DNA of 35,654 nucleotides from Rathayibacter sp. SD072 (GCF_017355185.1 NZ_JADILJ010000040.1:1-35654); one strand, 5' to 3'. Numbered from the stretch's first letter, positions 25,938 to 33,824 are shown. Notes: generated by a model not told the origin, from the sequence alone. Translations and numbers: made by a program.

Positions 25938-25980
25938 GACCGCCCCGGGGACGGGGGGCACGGCGGGGGACGGGGCGGTC
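25938..25980 (-). terminator. Terminator hairpin at the quinone-oxidoreductase stop codon (first of two)
   Basis: GACCGCCCCG (25938-25947) and CGGGGCGGTC (25971-25980) pair perfectly over 10 bp, with the stem starting inside the stop codon region. Together with the next hairpin it forms a stacked double terminator without a T-tract. Confidence 0.55.
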
Positions 25981-26884
25981 AGGGCCGCACGAGGACGACC
26001 ACCTTGCCGCTGCCGCTCTCGGCGACGGTGTGCGCGCGGGCGATGTCGGCCAGCGGGAGCACGTGGTCGACGCGCGGCGTGTAGAGGCCGCTGCCGCCCA
26101 GCGCGGCGGCGTGCCGCAGCAGCGCCGACTCGTTGCGGGCGTCGACCTTCCGCAGGCCCAGCCGGGCGGCGCCGCGGTCGTCGATCACGGTGACGACGCG
26201 GGAGGGGTCGCCCACGATCGCCAGCAGGTCCGGCAGGGAGTCGGACGGGGCCGAGTGCAGTGCGGCGTCCACACCGTGGGGTGCGAGCCGGGCCACCCGC
26301 TCGGCGAGACCCGGGCCGTAGGTCGTGGCGGCGACTCCGAGCGCGTCGAGGAACGCGAGGTTGCTCTCGCGCGCCGTGCCGATCACGGTCGCGCCGGCGG
26401 CGAGGGCGAACGCGGCGGCCGCGCTGCCGACGGCGCCCGAGGCGCCCTCGATGAGCAGCGTCGCGCCGTCGAGGTCGCCCAGAGCACCGAGGGCGGCGGC
26501 CGCCGTGGCGGAGGCGAGCCCGGCCGCCGCGGCCTGCTCGGTCGACCACTGCTCGGGGACGCTGCTCCAGGCGGTGAGGACCGCGTACTCGGCCGTCGTG
26601 TCGCTCACTCCGCCCAGTCCGAAGACGAGATCGCCGACCTGCGCGTCCGTCACTCCGGCGCCGACCTCGTCGACGACGCCGACGGCGTCGCGACCGGGGA
26701 TCGCCGGCAGGTCCAGGGGCAGGTAGGGGGCGAGGTGGCCGGCGCGGAGCAGGACGTCGATCGGATTCACGCTCGTCGCGAGGACGCGGATCCGCACCGC
26801 TCCCTCGCCGGCGCGGGGCTCGGGGGCTTCCTCGACGGTGAGGACGTCGGGGGCTCCGTAGGAGTGGAAGCGGGCAGCGCGCAC
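25979..26884 (-). CDS. NADP-dependent quinone-oxidoreductase-like protein (MDR family)
   Basis: A 301-residue medium-chain reductase of the zeta-crystallin/quinone-oxidoreductase group. It has AARFHSYGAPDVLTVEEAPE at the start, VLATSVNPIDVLLRAG, the PAIPGRDAVGVVDEVGAGV block, and the nucleotide-binding GASGAVGSAAAAFALAAGAT. The structural-zinc cysteines of alcohol dehydrogenases are absent. It starts at GTG 26884 and is divergent from a MarR regulator, with two operator sites between them; this is the usual set-up for a repressor controlling a detoxifying reductase. Substrate unknown. Confidence 0.9.
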   Translation of the reverse strand: MRAARFHSYGAPDVLTVEEAPEPRAGEGAVRIRVLATSVNPIDVLLRAGHLAPYLPLDLPAIPGRDAVGVVDEVGAGVTDAQVGDLVFGLGGVSDTTAEYAVLTAWSSVPEQWSTEQAAAAGLASATAAAALGALGDLDGATLLIEGASGAVGSAAAAFALAAGATVIGTARESNLAFLDALGVAATTYGPGLAERVARLAPHGVDAALHSAPSDSLPDLLAIVGDPSRVVTVIDDRGAARLGLRKVDARNESALLRHAAALGGSGLYTPRVDHVLPLADIARAHTVAESGSGKVVVLVRP

Positions 26885-26922
26885 GGGGTTCTGCTTTCTG
26901 ACGGGGTTCGCAGCAGCAGATG

Positions 26923-26967
26923 CTTGCCGCGGAAAGGAAGCTATCCCCGAATGCTTTCCGTGGCAAG
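26923..26967. promoter_or_regulatory. Paired MarR operators between the reductase and marR genes
   Basis: CTTGCCGCGGAAAG (26923-26936) and CTTTCCGTGGCAAG (26954-26967) are inverted copies of each other (13 of 14 positions). Each is also nearly palindromic by itself (12 of 14 for the first). Starts are 31 bp apart, about three helical turns, so two MarR dimers could bind the same DNA face. TAGTCT at 26974-26979 is a likely -10 for a leaderless marR transcript starting at GTG 26986. Confidence 0.7.
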
Positions 26968-26985
26968 TGAATGTAGTCTGCGAGG

Positions 26986-27477
26986 GTGACCGCGGCCGAT
27001 CGACTCTCGCCCCAGCAGGACCGGACCTGGACCCTGCTCGTGGGCGTCATGATGTGGCTGCCCGCCGAGCTCGACGCCTACCTCGAGCAGGCCGCGGATC
27101 TCAGCCACGCCGAGTTCGGGGTGCTGCGCTGCCTCTCGCTCGGCGAGGACCGCGAGATCCACATGAGCCGCCTGGCCGCGACGGCCAGCGTCACTCCCTC
27201 GCACCTGTCCCGCATCGTGGGGCGACTCGAGAAGCGCGGCCTCCTCGCCCGCAGCACCGACCCCTCGGATGCGCGGCGCACGCTCGCGAGGCTGACGGCC
27301 GCGGGCGCGAGGCTCCTCGCCGAGGTCGAGCCCGGGTACGTCGCCGAGGTCCGCGCACGGGTGTTCGCCCTGCTCGAGGACTCGCAGCTCGATCAGCTCG
27401 AGGACATCGCGGAGGCGATCCTCACTCCGCTCCGGCGCGAGTGCGTCGACCTGCTGGCGCCGCGATCGGCGCGCTAG
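26986..27477 (+). CDS. MarR-family transcriptional regulator
   Basis: A 163-residue winged-helix repressor. It has MMWLPAELDAYLEQAADLSH, FGVLRCLSLGEDREIHMSRL, the recognition region ASVTPSHLSRIVGRLEKRGL and the wing LARSTDPSDARRTLARLT. GTG 26986 has no clear ribosome site but lies 7 nt after a -10-like TAGTCT, so it is probably leaderless. It is divergent from the reductase gene and likely represses both. Its stop TAG (27475-27477) overlaps the stop of the convergent ThrE gene inside one CTAG. Confidence 0.92.
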   Translation: MTAADRLSPQQDRTWTLLVGVMMWLPAELDAYLEQAADLSHAEFGVLRCLSLGEDREIHMSRLAATASVTPSHLSRIVGRLEKRGLLARSTDPSDARRTLARLTAAGARLLAEVEPGYVAEVRARVFALLEDSQLDQLEDIAEAILTPLRRECVDLLAPRSAR

Positions 27478-29141
27478 TCGTCGTGATCGGGACGGTCGGA
27501 GGGCCGGTCCCGCGCGGGCTCGGCCGTGTCCGGAGCCGAGGCGATCGGGGCGGCGATCCCGCTGGTGCTGATGACCGGCAGGGTGCCCGTCCGGGGGAGC
27601 GGCTCCTCCGGGAGCGGAGTGCTGCTCGGTGCCTCGCCGGGCGCCGCGCCGTCCGCGTAGAGGACGTCGGCGGCCAGGGCCTCCTCGAGTCCGCGGTCCC
27701 GGCGCGTGCGTGCGCGGACGGGTGCGACGGCGCGGACGACCGGGGTGCGCAGCCGGCGGTACGCGAGGCGGCCGAGGGTGACGCCCCCGGCGAGGCCGAC
27801 GGCGATCATTCCCGCCTGGAGCAGCAGGTCGATCCCGCTCGTCGGCGAGCCGCCCGAGGTGAGGTCGAGCACGCCGCGGTAGAGCGTGAGCCCGGGGAGC
27901 AGGGGGACGATGGCGCAGGCCGTGGTCACGACGGCGGGGATCCGCATCCGCTCGGACAGCGCCTCGCCCAGCAGGCCGATGGCGAGGGCGGGGACGGCGC
28001 TGGCCATGAGGGGTGCCGCGCCCAGATCGAGGAGCGTGTCGGAGGCGAGCCAGGCCCCTGCTCCGGTGATCGCGGTGAGGAGCGCCGCGCGCGGGGGCGT
28101 GTGCGACGAGAGCGCCCAGGCGCCGGCGGCGACGCCCGCTCCGAGCACCTGCACCTCGGCCGGCCAGGGACGGGCGTAGGAGTCGACGAGCACGAGGTCG
28201 ACGCCGAGCGTGCGCGCGACGTCGAGCACCGCGGCGATGCCCACCACGATGCCGAGAGTGAGCAGCCCGACCTCCAGGAGCCGCCCGCCCGCGGTGATCG
28301 GGAACCCGTTGATCGCGTCGTCCGCGGCGCCGACGAACGAGAGCCCGGCCAGGAGCACGACCACCCCCGACGCGACGACGAGTGCCGGAGGCAGCACGGC
28401 CAGCTCGATCGGGAGCTGCGGCACGACCGCGAGCAGCAGCACCGCGACCCCCGTCGCGATCGCGGCGCCGGCGATCTGCTGGAAGAAGGCGGGAAGTCCC
28501 CAGCGCCCGAGCAGCCGGCCGGCGGAGTCGATGAGCGCGGCGGTCGCCGCGGCGACGAGGACGACGAGCGGTCCGCCTCCCAGCAGCAGCGCGACTCCCG
28601 CCGCCATCAGCGCCAGAGTGAGCGTGACGACGCCCCGGCGGTAGCGGTGCGGCTGCACGAGGATCGCGTCGAGCCGGTCGTGCGCCGCCTCGAACTGGTG
28701 CCGCGCCTCGTCGCGCGCGTCGGAGGAGTCGACGGCGTCGGCCACCCGCACCTCGGGCGAGCCCTCGGTGATCGCGGCGACGAGCGCCGTGACCCGGGCG
28801 AGCCGCTCGTAGTCGGCGCTGCGGGTCTGCACCACGCGCAGCACGCTCACGCTGGGCGAGTCCTCGCCTCCGTCGTGCACCACGAGGATCGACGTGAAGG
28901 TGAGGTCGACCTGGACCTCGATGCCGTACGCGCGGCAGACGCGCTGGATCGTCTCGGTGACCTCGGCCGCCGCGGACCCGAGCGACAGCAGCGTCTCGCC
29001 CAGCCGGACGGCGAGGTCGAGCACGCCGCGCACGGTCTGCTCGGCGAGCAGCGCCCGCTGGGTGCGCCGGCTGACCGGCGCGGCGGGGGTCTGCCCGCTG
29101 AGCTTGCCGACGACCTGCTGCAGGAGACGTGGGGAGCGCAT
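27474..29141 (-). CDS. Threonine/serine exporter family protein (ThrE type)
   Basis: A 555-residue membrane protein. The N-terminal cytoplasmic part (AVRLGETLLSLGSAAAEVTE, VQVDLTFTSILVVHDGGED) belongs to the ThrE domain, and is followed by about ten hydrophobic segments covering the fused ThrE and ThrE_2 halves (FVGAADDAINGFPITAGGRL; VVTTACAIVPLLPGLTLYRG). The C-terminal 90 residues are hydrophilic and Pro-rich. In Corynebacterium glutamicum ThrE exports threonine and serine; here that is inferred. I chose ATG 29141 (MRSPRLLQQV); a GTG at 29249 would add 36 hydrophilic residues and cannot be excluded. Confidence 0.9.
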   Translation of the reverse strand: MRSPRLLQQVVGKLSGQTPAAPVSRRTQRALLAEQTVRGVLDLAVRLGETLLSLGSAAAEVTETIQRVCRAYGIEVQVDLTFTSILVVHDGGEDSPSVSVLRVVQTRSADYERLARVTALVAAITEGSPEVRVADAVDSSDARDEARHQFEAAHDRLDAILVQPHRYRRGVVTLTLALMAAGVALLLGGGPLVVLVAAATAALIDSAGRLLGRWGLPAFFQQIAGAAIATGVAVLLLAVVPQLPIELAVLPPALVVASGVVVLLAGLSFVGAADDAINGFPITAGGRLLEVGLLTLGIVVGIAAVLDVARTLGVDLVLVDSYARPWPAEVQVLGAGVAAGAWALSSHTPPRAALLTAITGAGAWLASDTLLDLGAAPLMASAVPALAIGLLGEALSERMRIPAVVTTACAIVPLLPGLTLYRGVLDLTSGGSPTSGIDLLLQAGMIAVGLAGGVTLGRLAYRRLRTPVVRAVAPVRARTRRDRGLEEALAADVLYADGAAPGEAPSSTPLPEEPLPRTGTLPVISTSGIAAPIASAPDTAEPARDRPSDRPDHDD

Positions 29142-29427
29142 CTTTCGAGGGTAGGTCCGGGGGAGGGTGCCCGGGGCCGCCTCGGGGCGGTCGGGCGAGT
29201 CGTCACTCCCCGGCCCTTGGGAGGGACGTCGGGCCCGTTCCGCGTCCACTCGCGCGCCGCGGCGCGGGCGAGAGGACGCCGAACGGGGTGCGGCGGAGGA
29301 TCAGCGTCCGGACGGCGTCGACTCGCCGCGCGCTCCCGGATCTCTCCGGGATCTGCTGGGCACGTGGGGCTCTGCGCGGCAGCACAGGGCCCCGGACGCC
29401 ACTCGGGCGTCCGGAGCCGCGCCGCGG
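29142..29427. other. Spacer between thrE and the tiny-gene cluster
   Basis: It probably contains the thrE promoter (TACCCT lies just upstream of ATG 29141) and the end of the tiny-gene transcript. Frames through it are Arg/Pro/Gly-rich shadow with no ribosome site. I see no gene. Confidence 0.5.
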
Positions 29428-29652
29428 TCAGCGGCCGAGGCGGAGGAGCTGATGCCTCCGCTCGCGCTCGAGCAGGTCGGCGCGCTCTCGGCGGAGGGCA
29501 GCGACGTCGGCGTGGTCGAGAGGCGGGCGGCGCTCCCGCCTGCTCCACGCGACGAGCGCGACTCCGACCCGCAGAGCGAGCCGGTCGAGCAGGCCGGCGA
29601 GGCGGCGGTGAGGGGGGTGGGCGTACCGGGTCGCCCGGAGTGCGGTGTTCAT
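29428..29652 (-). CDS. Small basic protein of unknown function
   Basis: A 74-residue protein. AAGGACACC lies just before ATG 29652. The sequence has a hydrophobic helix (LAGLLDRLALRVGVALVAW), then a charged, heptad-like helix (DVAALRRERADLLERERRHQ) that could form a coiled coil. Its ATG overlaps the stop of the frame ending at 29649 (ATGA), indicating translational coupling. No family recognised. The protein-like pattern and the overlap make it more credible than a random frame. Confidence 0.55.
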   Translation of the reverse strand: MNTALRATRYAHPPHRRLAGLLDRLALRVGVALVAWSRRERRPPLDHADVAALRRERADLLERERRHQLLRLGR

Positions 29653-29837
29653 GAGGTGTCCTTGTCGTGCAGGCGCGCGGGCGCGCCGAAGAGCGCCGCG
29701 AGGGCGCGAGGAGGAGCGCGCTCGAGGGCGCGCGGAGGCACCGCCGCGGAGGCGGTGCGGGACCAGCGGGGGTCCGGGACGGGACGACGGTCCGTGCGGG
29801 GGACCCGCGGGACCGGGAGCTTCTCGAGCGTCGTCAC
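29649..29837 (-). CDS. Tiny gene upstream of the basic small protein
   Basis: A 62-residue frame from GTG 29837: VTTLEKLPVPRVPRTDRRPV, then PDPRWSRTASAAVPPRALER and a tail LAALFGAPARLHDKDTS. It is Pro/Arg-rich, with a stop overlapping the next start by 4 bp. No clear ribosome site precedes the GTG, so translation may depend on coupling to the 17-codon ORF ending at 29872 or the start may differ. No family recognised. Confidence 0.35.
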   Translation of the reverse strand: MTTLEKLPVPRVPRTDRRPVPDPRWSRTASAAVPPRALERAPPRALAALFGAPARLHDKDTS

Positions 29838-29871
29838 CGTCTGAGCGATGACGAGCGCGGGGCTCGACCGG

Positions 29872-29925
29872 TCAGGCGGAGTGGACGCCGGAGAAGCCGG
29901 CGGTGAAGTGCGCGAAGTGCGGCAT
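29872..29925 (-). CDS. 17-codon ORF with strong ribosome site (candidate leader peptide or small protein)
   Basis: ATG 29925 follows AAAGGAG at 7-nt spacing, one of the best ribosome sites in the window, and encodes MPHFAHFTAGFSGVHSA followed by TGA. A promoter (TTGCCA, 18 bp, TACGGT) lies 33-62 bp upstream. The peptide is rich in His and Phe (three of each in 17 residues). It precedes two tiny overlapping genes in the same direction. It could be a regulatory leader or a genuine microprotein. Confidence 0.45.
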   Translation of the reverse strand: MPHFAHFTAGFSGVHSA

Positions 29926-29957
29926 GCCTGGCTCCTTTCGTTGGTTCGGCTCCGTCG

Positions 29958-29987
29958 ACCGTAGCGGGAGCGGTGCGGACCTGGCAA
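29958..29987 (-). promoter_or_regulatory. Promoter of the 29.4-29.9 kb tiny-gene cluster
   Basis: On the minus strand TTGCCA (29987-29982, five of six to TTGACA) and TACGGT (29963-29958) are separated by 18 bp. The -10 lies 32 nt before ATG 29925, leaving room for the AAAGGAG site. This is a good housekeeping-type promoter. Confidence 0.55.
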
Positions 29988-30040
29988 GAGCCTGGGAGCG
30001 GCGGATCGCCGATCTGCCGGATTCCGGCTCCTGGCGGCCT

Positions 30041-30142
30041 GTTCGGCTCGTGAGAACACGTCCGGCTCGCGGGAACACGTCCGGCTCGCAGGATCCCCCG
30101 ACTCCGACGAGCCGAACGGATTCCTGCGAGCCGGAGGTGATC
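30041..30142. repeat. Intergenic inverted-repeat element, copy B, downstream of rhaB
   Basis: Same block order as copy A at 6317-6392: GTTCGGCTCG, TCCGGCTCGCGGGAACACG, TCCGGCTCGCAGGATCCC, GACGAGCCGAAC, CTGCGAGCCGGAGGTG. Here one GGCTCGYGRGAACACGTC block is present twice in tandem, so this copy is longer. It follows the rhaB stop by about 32 nt. The arms pair to form nested hairpins. Confidence 0.6.
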
Positions 30143-30173
30143 CGGAGGCGCCGCGTCCGCGTGCGCAGACGGG

Positions 30174-31601
30174 TCAGTGCGCCCGGGGCGTGTACCGCAC
30201 CGGCGGGAACGCCGTCCGCACGATCGCGCGAAGCGATTCCAGCGACCCGGTCACGAGTCCCTGCGCCCGCGCCTGCACCAGGATGTTGCCGATCGCGGTC
30301 GCCTCGACCGGGCCGGCGAGCACGGTGCGGCCCGTGCGGTCGGCGGTCAGCTGGCACAGCAGCTCGTTCTGCGATCCTCCGCCGACCACGTGCACCGCGT
30401 CGATCCGCACGCCCGAGAGCGCCGAGGCCTGCTCGAGGGTCACCGCGTACGCCTCGGCGAGCGACTCGAGGATCGACCGCACGAACTCGGCGCGGGTGCG
30501 CGGCTGCTCCAGGCCGTTCTCGACGCACCACTCCACGATGCGGCCGGGGATGTTCCCCGGCGCGACGAAGCGCTCGTCGGCCGCGTCGAACGTGGTGATG
30601 CGCCCGCGGATCGCGGCGGCCTCGGAGAGCAGCAGCGGCAGCTCGATGCGCTCGCCCGTCTGCTTCTCCCAGGTGCGGATGGATTCGGACAGCAGCCACA
30701 GACCCGAGACGTTCTTCAGGTAGCGGATGCGCCCGTCGACGCCGCCCTCGTTGGTGAAGTTGGCGGCCCGACCCTCCAGCGAGACCACCGGCTTCTCGAG
30801 TTCGACGCCGACGAGCGACCAGGTTCCGCTCGAGATGTACGCCACGTTGTCGTCGGTCGAGGGCACCGCGACGACGGCCGAGGCCGTGTCGTGGGAGCCG
30901 ACGGCGACGACGCCCAGGCTCTCCGGCGCGCCGAGATCGGCGGCGACGGAGGGCAGGAGCGAGCCGAGCCGGGAGCCCGGCTCGATCAGCGGCGCGAGGA
31001 TCCCGCGCGGAAGGTCGAGGCGCGTGAGGAGGTCGTCGTCCCACGCGCGGGTGTGCGGGCTCAGCAGGCCCGTGGTCGAGGCGTTCGTGATCTCGGTCGC
31101 CGCGACCCCGGTCAGCCAGTAGCCGATGAGATCCGGAACGAGCAGCGCCTGATCGGCGAGCGCGAGCACGTCCCGCTCCGCCGCGAACTGGAACAGCGTG
31201 TTGAACGGCAGGTGCTGCAGGCCGTTCCGCTGGTAGAGCTCCTCCGCGCCGATGCGGGAGTGCACATCGGCGACGCCGCGCGCCGTCCGCTCGTCGCGGT
31301 AGTGGTACGGGGCGCCGAGCATCCGCCCCTGGCGCAGCAGCGCGTAGTCGACGGCCCAGGAGTCGACGCCGATCGAGACGACCTCCGGCTCCTCGCGGAG
31401 GGCGTTCGTCAGCCCCGCCGTGAGCGAGCGGTAGAGCTCCAGGATGTTCCAGTGCAGAGCGGAGGAGGCGCCCTCGTGGGTCCGCACCGGCTGGTTCGGG
31501 AACCGCGCGACGTGGCGCATCCGCAACTCGTCGTGGCCGACGTAGCCGAGGATCACGCGTCCGCTGGTCGCCCCGAGGTCGACGGCGGCGACGGCCTTCA
31601 T
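30174..31601 (-). CDS. rhaB: Rhamnulokinase
   Basis: A 475-residue FGGY-family sugar kinase that phosphorylates L-rhamnulose. AVDLGATSGRVILGYVG at the start is the first phosphate loop and GVDSWAVDYALL is the typical rhamnulokinase substrate motif. NGLQHLPFNTLFQF, GSHDTASAVVAVP, ISSGTWSLVGVE and VVGGGSQNELLCQLTADRTG complete the family pattern. ATG 31601 has AAGGG upstream; the frame extends to 31784 without better signals. It lies 151 bp downstream of the RhaEW gene in the same direction and probably shares its DeoR-controlled promoter. Confidence 0.94.
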   Translation of the reverse strand: MKAVAAVDLGATSGRVILGYVGHDELRMRHVARFPNQPVRTHEGASSALHWNILELYRSLTAGLTNALREEPEVVSIGVDSWAVDYALLRQGRMLGAPYHYRDERTARGVADVHSRIGAEELYQRNGLQHLPFNTLFQFAAERDVLALADQALLVPDLIGYWLTGVAATEITNASTTGLLSPHTRAWDDDLLTRLDLPRGILAPLIEPGSRLGSLLPSVAADLGAPESLGVVAVGSHDTASAVVAVPSTDDNVAYISSGTWSLVGVELEKPVVSLEGRAANFTNEGGVDGRIRYLKNVSGLWLLSESIRTWEKQTGERIELPLLLSEAAAIRGRITTFDAADERFVAPGNIPGRIVEWCVENGLEQPRTRAEFVRSILESLAEAYAVTLEQASALSGVRIDAVHVVGGGSQNELLCQLTADRTGRTVLAGPVEATAIGNILVQARAQGLVTGSLESLRAIVRTAFPPVRYTPRAH

Positions 31602-31752
31602 CGCTGGAGCCCTTCGGTTGCGGTCATCGCAGGAACGCCGCGCTCGGGTGCGCAGATGCGACCCAGTGAGGGTCGCCGTCGCGTCCCGCGGTCTTCCGGA
31701 GTGGGGGCTGCCGCCTTCCGGGCGTGGCTGCAGCATTCCCGCGATGACGATG
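31602..31752. other. Spacer with a duplicated rhaEW 3' end
   Basis: GTCATCGCAGGAACGCCGC occurs at 31623-31641 and again at 31752-31770, where it encodes the last codons (AAFLR, stop) of the RhaEW gene. The spacer also contains a hairpin GCGACCC/GGGTCGC (31658-31664, 31670-31676) and ATGAC/GTCAT beside the real stop. It separates rhaEW from rhaB and could trim or tune readthrough. No gene seen. Confidence 0.55.
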
Positions 31753-33792
31753 TCATCGCAGGAACGCCGCCGCGACGCCCGCATCGACCGGCACGTGGAG
31801 TCCGGTCGTGTGCGAGAAGTCGGACGTGCAGAGCGCGAACACGGCGTTGGCCACGTTCTCGGGGACGACCTCGCGCTTGAGGATCGTGCGCTGGGCGTAG
31901 AACTTGCCCAGGTCCTCCTCCTCGATGCCGTAGGTCTTGGCGCGGTTCGCGCCCCAGCCCGACGCGAAGATGCCGGAGCCGCGGACGACGCCGTCGGGGT
32001 TGATGCCGTTCACCTTGATGCCGTGCTCGCCGAGCTCGGCGGCCAGCAGGCGCACCTGGTGGGCCTGGTCGGCCTTGGTGGCCGAGTACGCGATGTTGTT
32101 CGGGCCGGCGAAGACCGAGTTCTTCGACGAGATGTAGATGATGTCGCCGCCGAGCTTCTGGTCGACGAGCACGCGGGCCGCGGCCTTCGAGACGAGGAAC
32201 GAGCCCTTCGCCATCACGTTGTGCTGCAGGTCCCAGTCGGCGACGGTGGTGTCGAAGAGCGACTTCGAGAGCGAGAGGCCGGCATTGTTGACGACGAGGT
32301 CGAGTCCGCCGAACGCGAGCACGGTGGCGTCGATCGCGGCCTGCACGGCGGCCTCGTCCGAGACGTTCGCGGCGAGTCCGATCGCGACGTCCGTCGATCC
32401 GAGCTCGGCCGCGGCGGCCTGCGCCTTCGCGAGGTCGAGGTCGGCGATGACGACGCAGGCGCCCTCGGCGGCCAGGCGCGTGGCGATGGCCTTTCCGATG
32501 CCGGAGGCGGCTCCGGTCACGAGCGCGATGCGCGAGGCGAGCGGCTTGGGCTTGGGCATCCGCTGCAGCTTCGCCTCCTCGAGCGCCCAGTACTCGATGC
32601 GGAACTTCTCGGCCTCGTCGATGGGCGCGTAGGTCGAGATGGCCTCGGCGCCGCGCATCACGTTGATGGCGTTGACGTAGAACTCGCCGGCGACGCGGGC
32701 GGTCTGCTTGTTCGCTCCGTACGAGAACATGCCCACGCCCGGCACGAGGACGATCAGCGGGTCGGCGCCGCGGATCGCGGGGCTCTCGGGCGTCGCGTGC
32801 GCGTCGTAGTAGGCCTGGTAGTCGGCGCGGTACGCCTCGTGCAGCGCGGGGAGGCGCTCGAGGATCTCCTCGACGGAGGCGGTCGCCGGCAGGTCGACGA
32901 GCAGCGGCTTCACCTTCGTGCGGAGGAAGTGGTCGGGGCAGGAGGTGCCGAGCGCGGCCAGGCGCGGGTGCTCGGTGCTCGCGAGGAAGTCGAGCACCTC
33001 GGGGGAGTCGGTGAAGTGGCCGACCCGGGGGCTGTCGTGCGAGGCGATGGCGCGCAGGTGCGGGGCGAGGGCGGCGGCCTTGGCGCGGCGCTCCTCCTCG
33101 GGCAGGGCGGCGTAGTCCTCGAGGGCGGGTCCGAAGGGCTCCGGAGCGCCGTGCTCGGCGATGTACGCGGCCGCGGTCTCGATGATGCGGAGCGAGTTCG
33201 CCTCCGCCTCCTCGCTCGTGTCGCCCCAGGCGGTGATGCCGTGGCCGCCGAGGATCGCGCCGATCACTCCGGGGTTCGCGTCCTTGATGGCCGCGATGTC
33301 GAGGCCGAGCTGGAAGCCGGGGCGGCGCCACGGGACCCAGGCGACGGTGCCGCCGAAGGCCTCGGCGGTGAGCTTCTCGCCGTCGGCGGCGGTCGCGAAG
33401 GCGATGCCGGAGTCGGGGTGCAGGTGGTCGACGTGCGCGGCGTCGACGAGGCCGTGCATGGCGGTGTCGATCGAGGGGGCGGCGCCGCCCTTGCCGTGCA
33501 GCGTGTAGTCGAACGCGGCGACCATCTCGTCCTCGCGGTCGAGGCCGGGGTAGACGTTGACGAGCGCGCGGAGGCGGTCGAGGCGGAGGACCGCGAGGCC
33601 GGACTCCTTCAGCGTGCCGAGGTCTCCTCCGGAGCCCTTGACCCAGAGCAGCTCGACGGGCTCGCCGGTGACGGGGTCGGTCTCGACACCCTTCGCGGAG
33701 GTGTTGCCCCCCGCGTAGTTCGTGTTCTTCGGATCGGCGCCGAGGCGGTTGGAACGGGCGATGAGCTCCGCTGCGGTCGAGGACGAGGCCAT
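31753..33792 (-). CDS. rhaEW: Bifunctional rhamnulose-1-phosphate aldolase / lactaldehyde (short-chain) dehydrogenase
   Basis: A 679-residue fusion. Residues 1 to about 410 are a class II aldolase/adducin domain with metal ligands in HVDHLHPDSGIA (His123, His125) and GGHGITAWG (His184). Residues 422-679 are an SDR dehydrogenase: TGAASGIG at 426-433, NNAG at 502-505, Ser556, Tyr569 and Lys573 (YSATK). It splits rhamnulose-1-phosphate into dihydroxyacetone phosphate and lactaldehyde, then oxidises the aldehyde. GGAG lies 5 nt before ATG 33792. Bifunctional RhaEW enzymes are known in Bacillus and common in actinobacteria. It is followed by rhaB and preceded by a DeoR gene. Confidence 0.94.
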   Translation of the reverse strand: MASSSTAAELIARSNRLGADPKNTNYAGGNTSAKGVETDPVTGEPVELLWVKGSGGDLGTLKESGLAVLRLDRLRALVNVYPGLDREDEMVAAFDYTLHGKGGAAPSIDTAMHGLVDAAHVDHLHPDSGIAFATAADGEKLTAEAFGGTVAWVPWRRPGFQLGLDIAAIKDANPGVIGAILGGHGITAWGDTSEEAEANSLRIIETAAAYIAEHGAPEPFGPALEDYAALPEEERRAKAAALAPHLRAIASHDSPRVGHFTDSPEVLDFLASTEHPRLAALGTSCPDHFLRTKVKPLLVDLPATASVEEILERLPALHEAYRADYQAYYDAHATPESPAIRGADPLIVLVPGVGMFSYGANKQTARVAGEFYVNAINVMRGAEAISTYAPIDEAEKFRIEYWALEEAKLQRMPKPKPLASRIALVTGAASGIGKAIATRLAAEGACVVIADLDLAKAQAAAAELGSTDVAIGLAANVSDEAAVQAAIDATVLAFGGLDLVVNNAGLSLSKSLFDTTVADWDLQHNVMAKGSFLVSKAAARVLVDQKLGGDIIYISSKNSVFAGPNNIAYSATKADQAHQVRLLAAELGEHGIKVNGINPDGVVRGSGIFASGWGANRAKTYGIEEEDLGKFYAQRTILKREVVPENVANAVFALCTSDFSHTTGLHVPVDAGVAAAFLR

Positions 33793-33824
33793 GACTTCTC
33801 CGTCTGATTGAACGAACTTGTTAA

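Noticed and set aside
24373-26193. 606-codon plus-strand frame opposite the SpoIIE-type phosphatase
   Set aside because: Low-complexity shadow typical of high-GC DNA; the minus strand encodes all PP2C landmarks.
26967-29654. Very long plus-strand open frame (895 codons) across marR and thrE
   Set aside because: Arg/Gly/His/Asp-rich shadow of real genes. The MarR and ThrE proteins in other frames have clear family motifs.
31618-33807. 729-codon plus-strand frame opposite rhaEW
   Set aside because: Val/Gly/Asp/Arg-rich mirror of the RhaEW gene with no recognisable domain.
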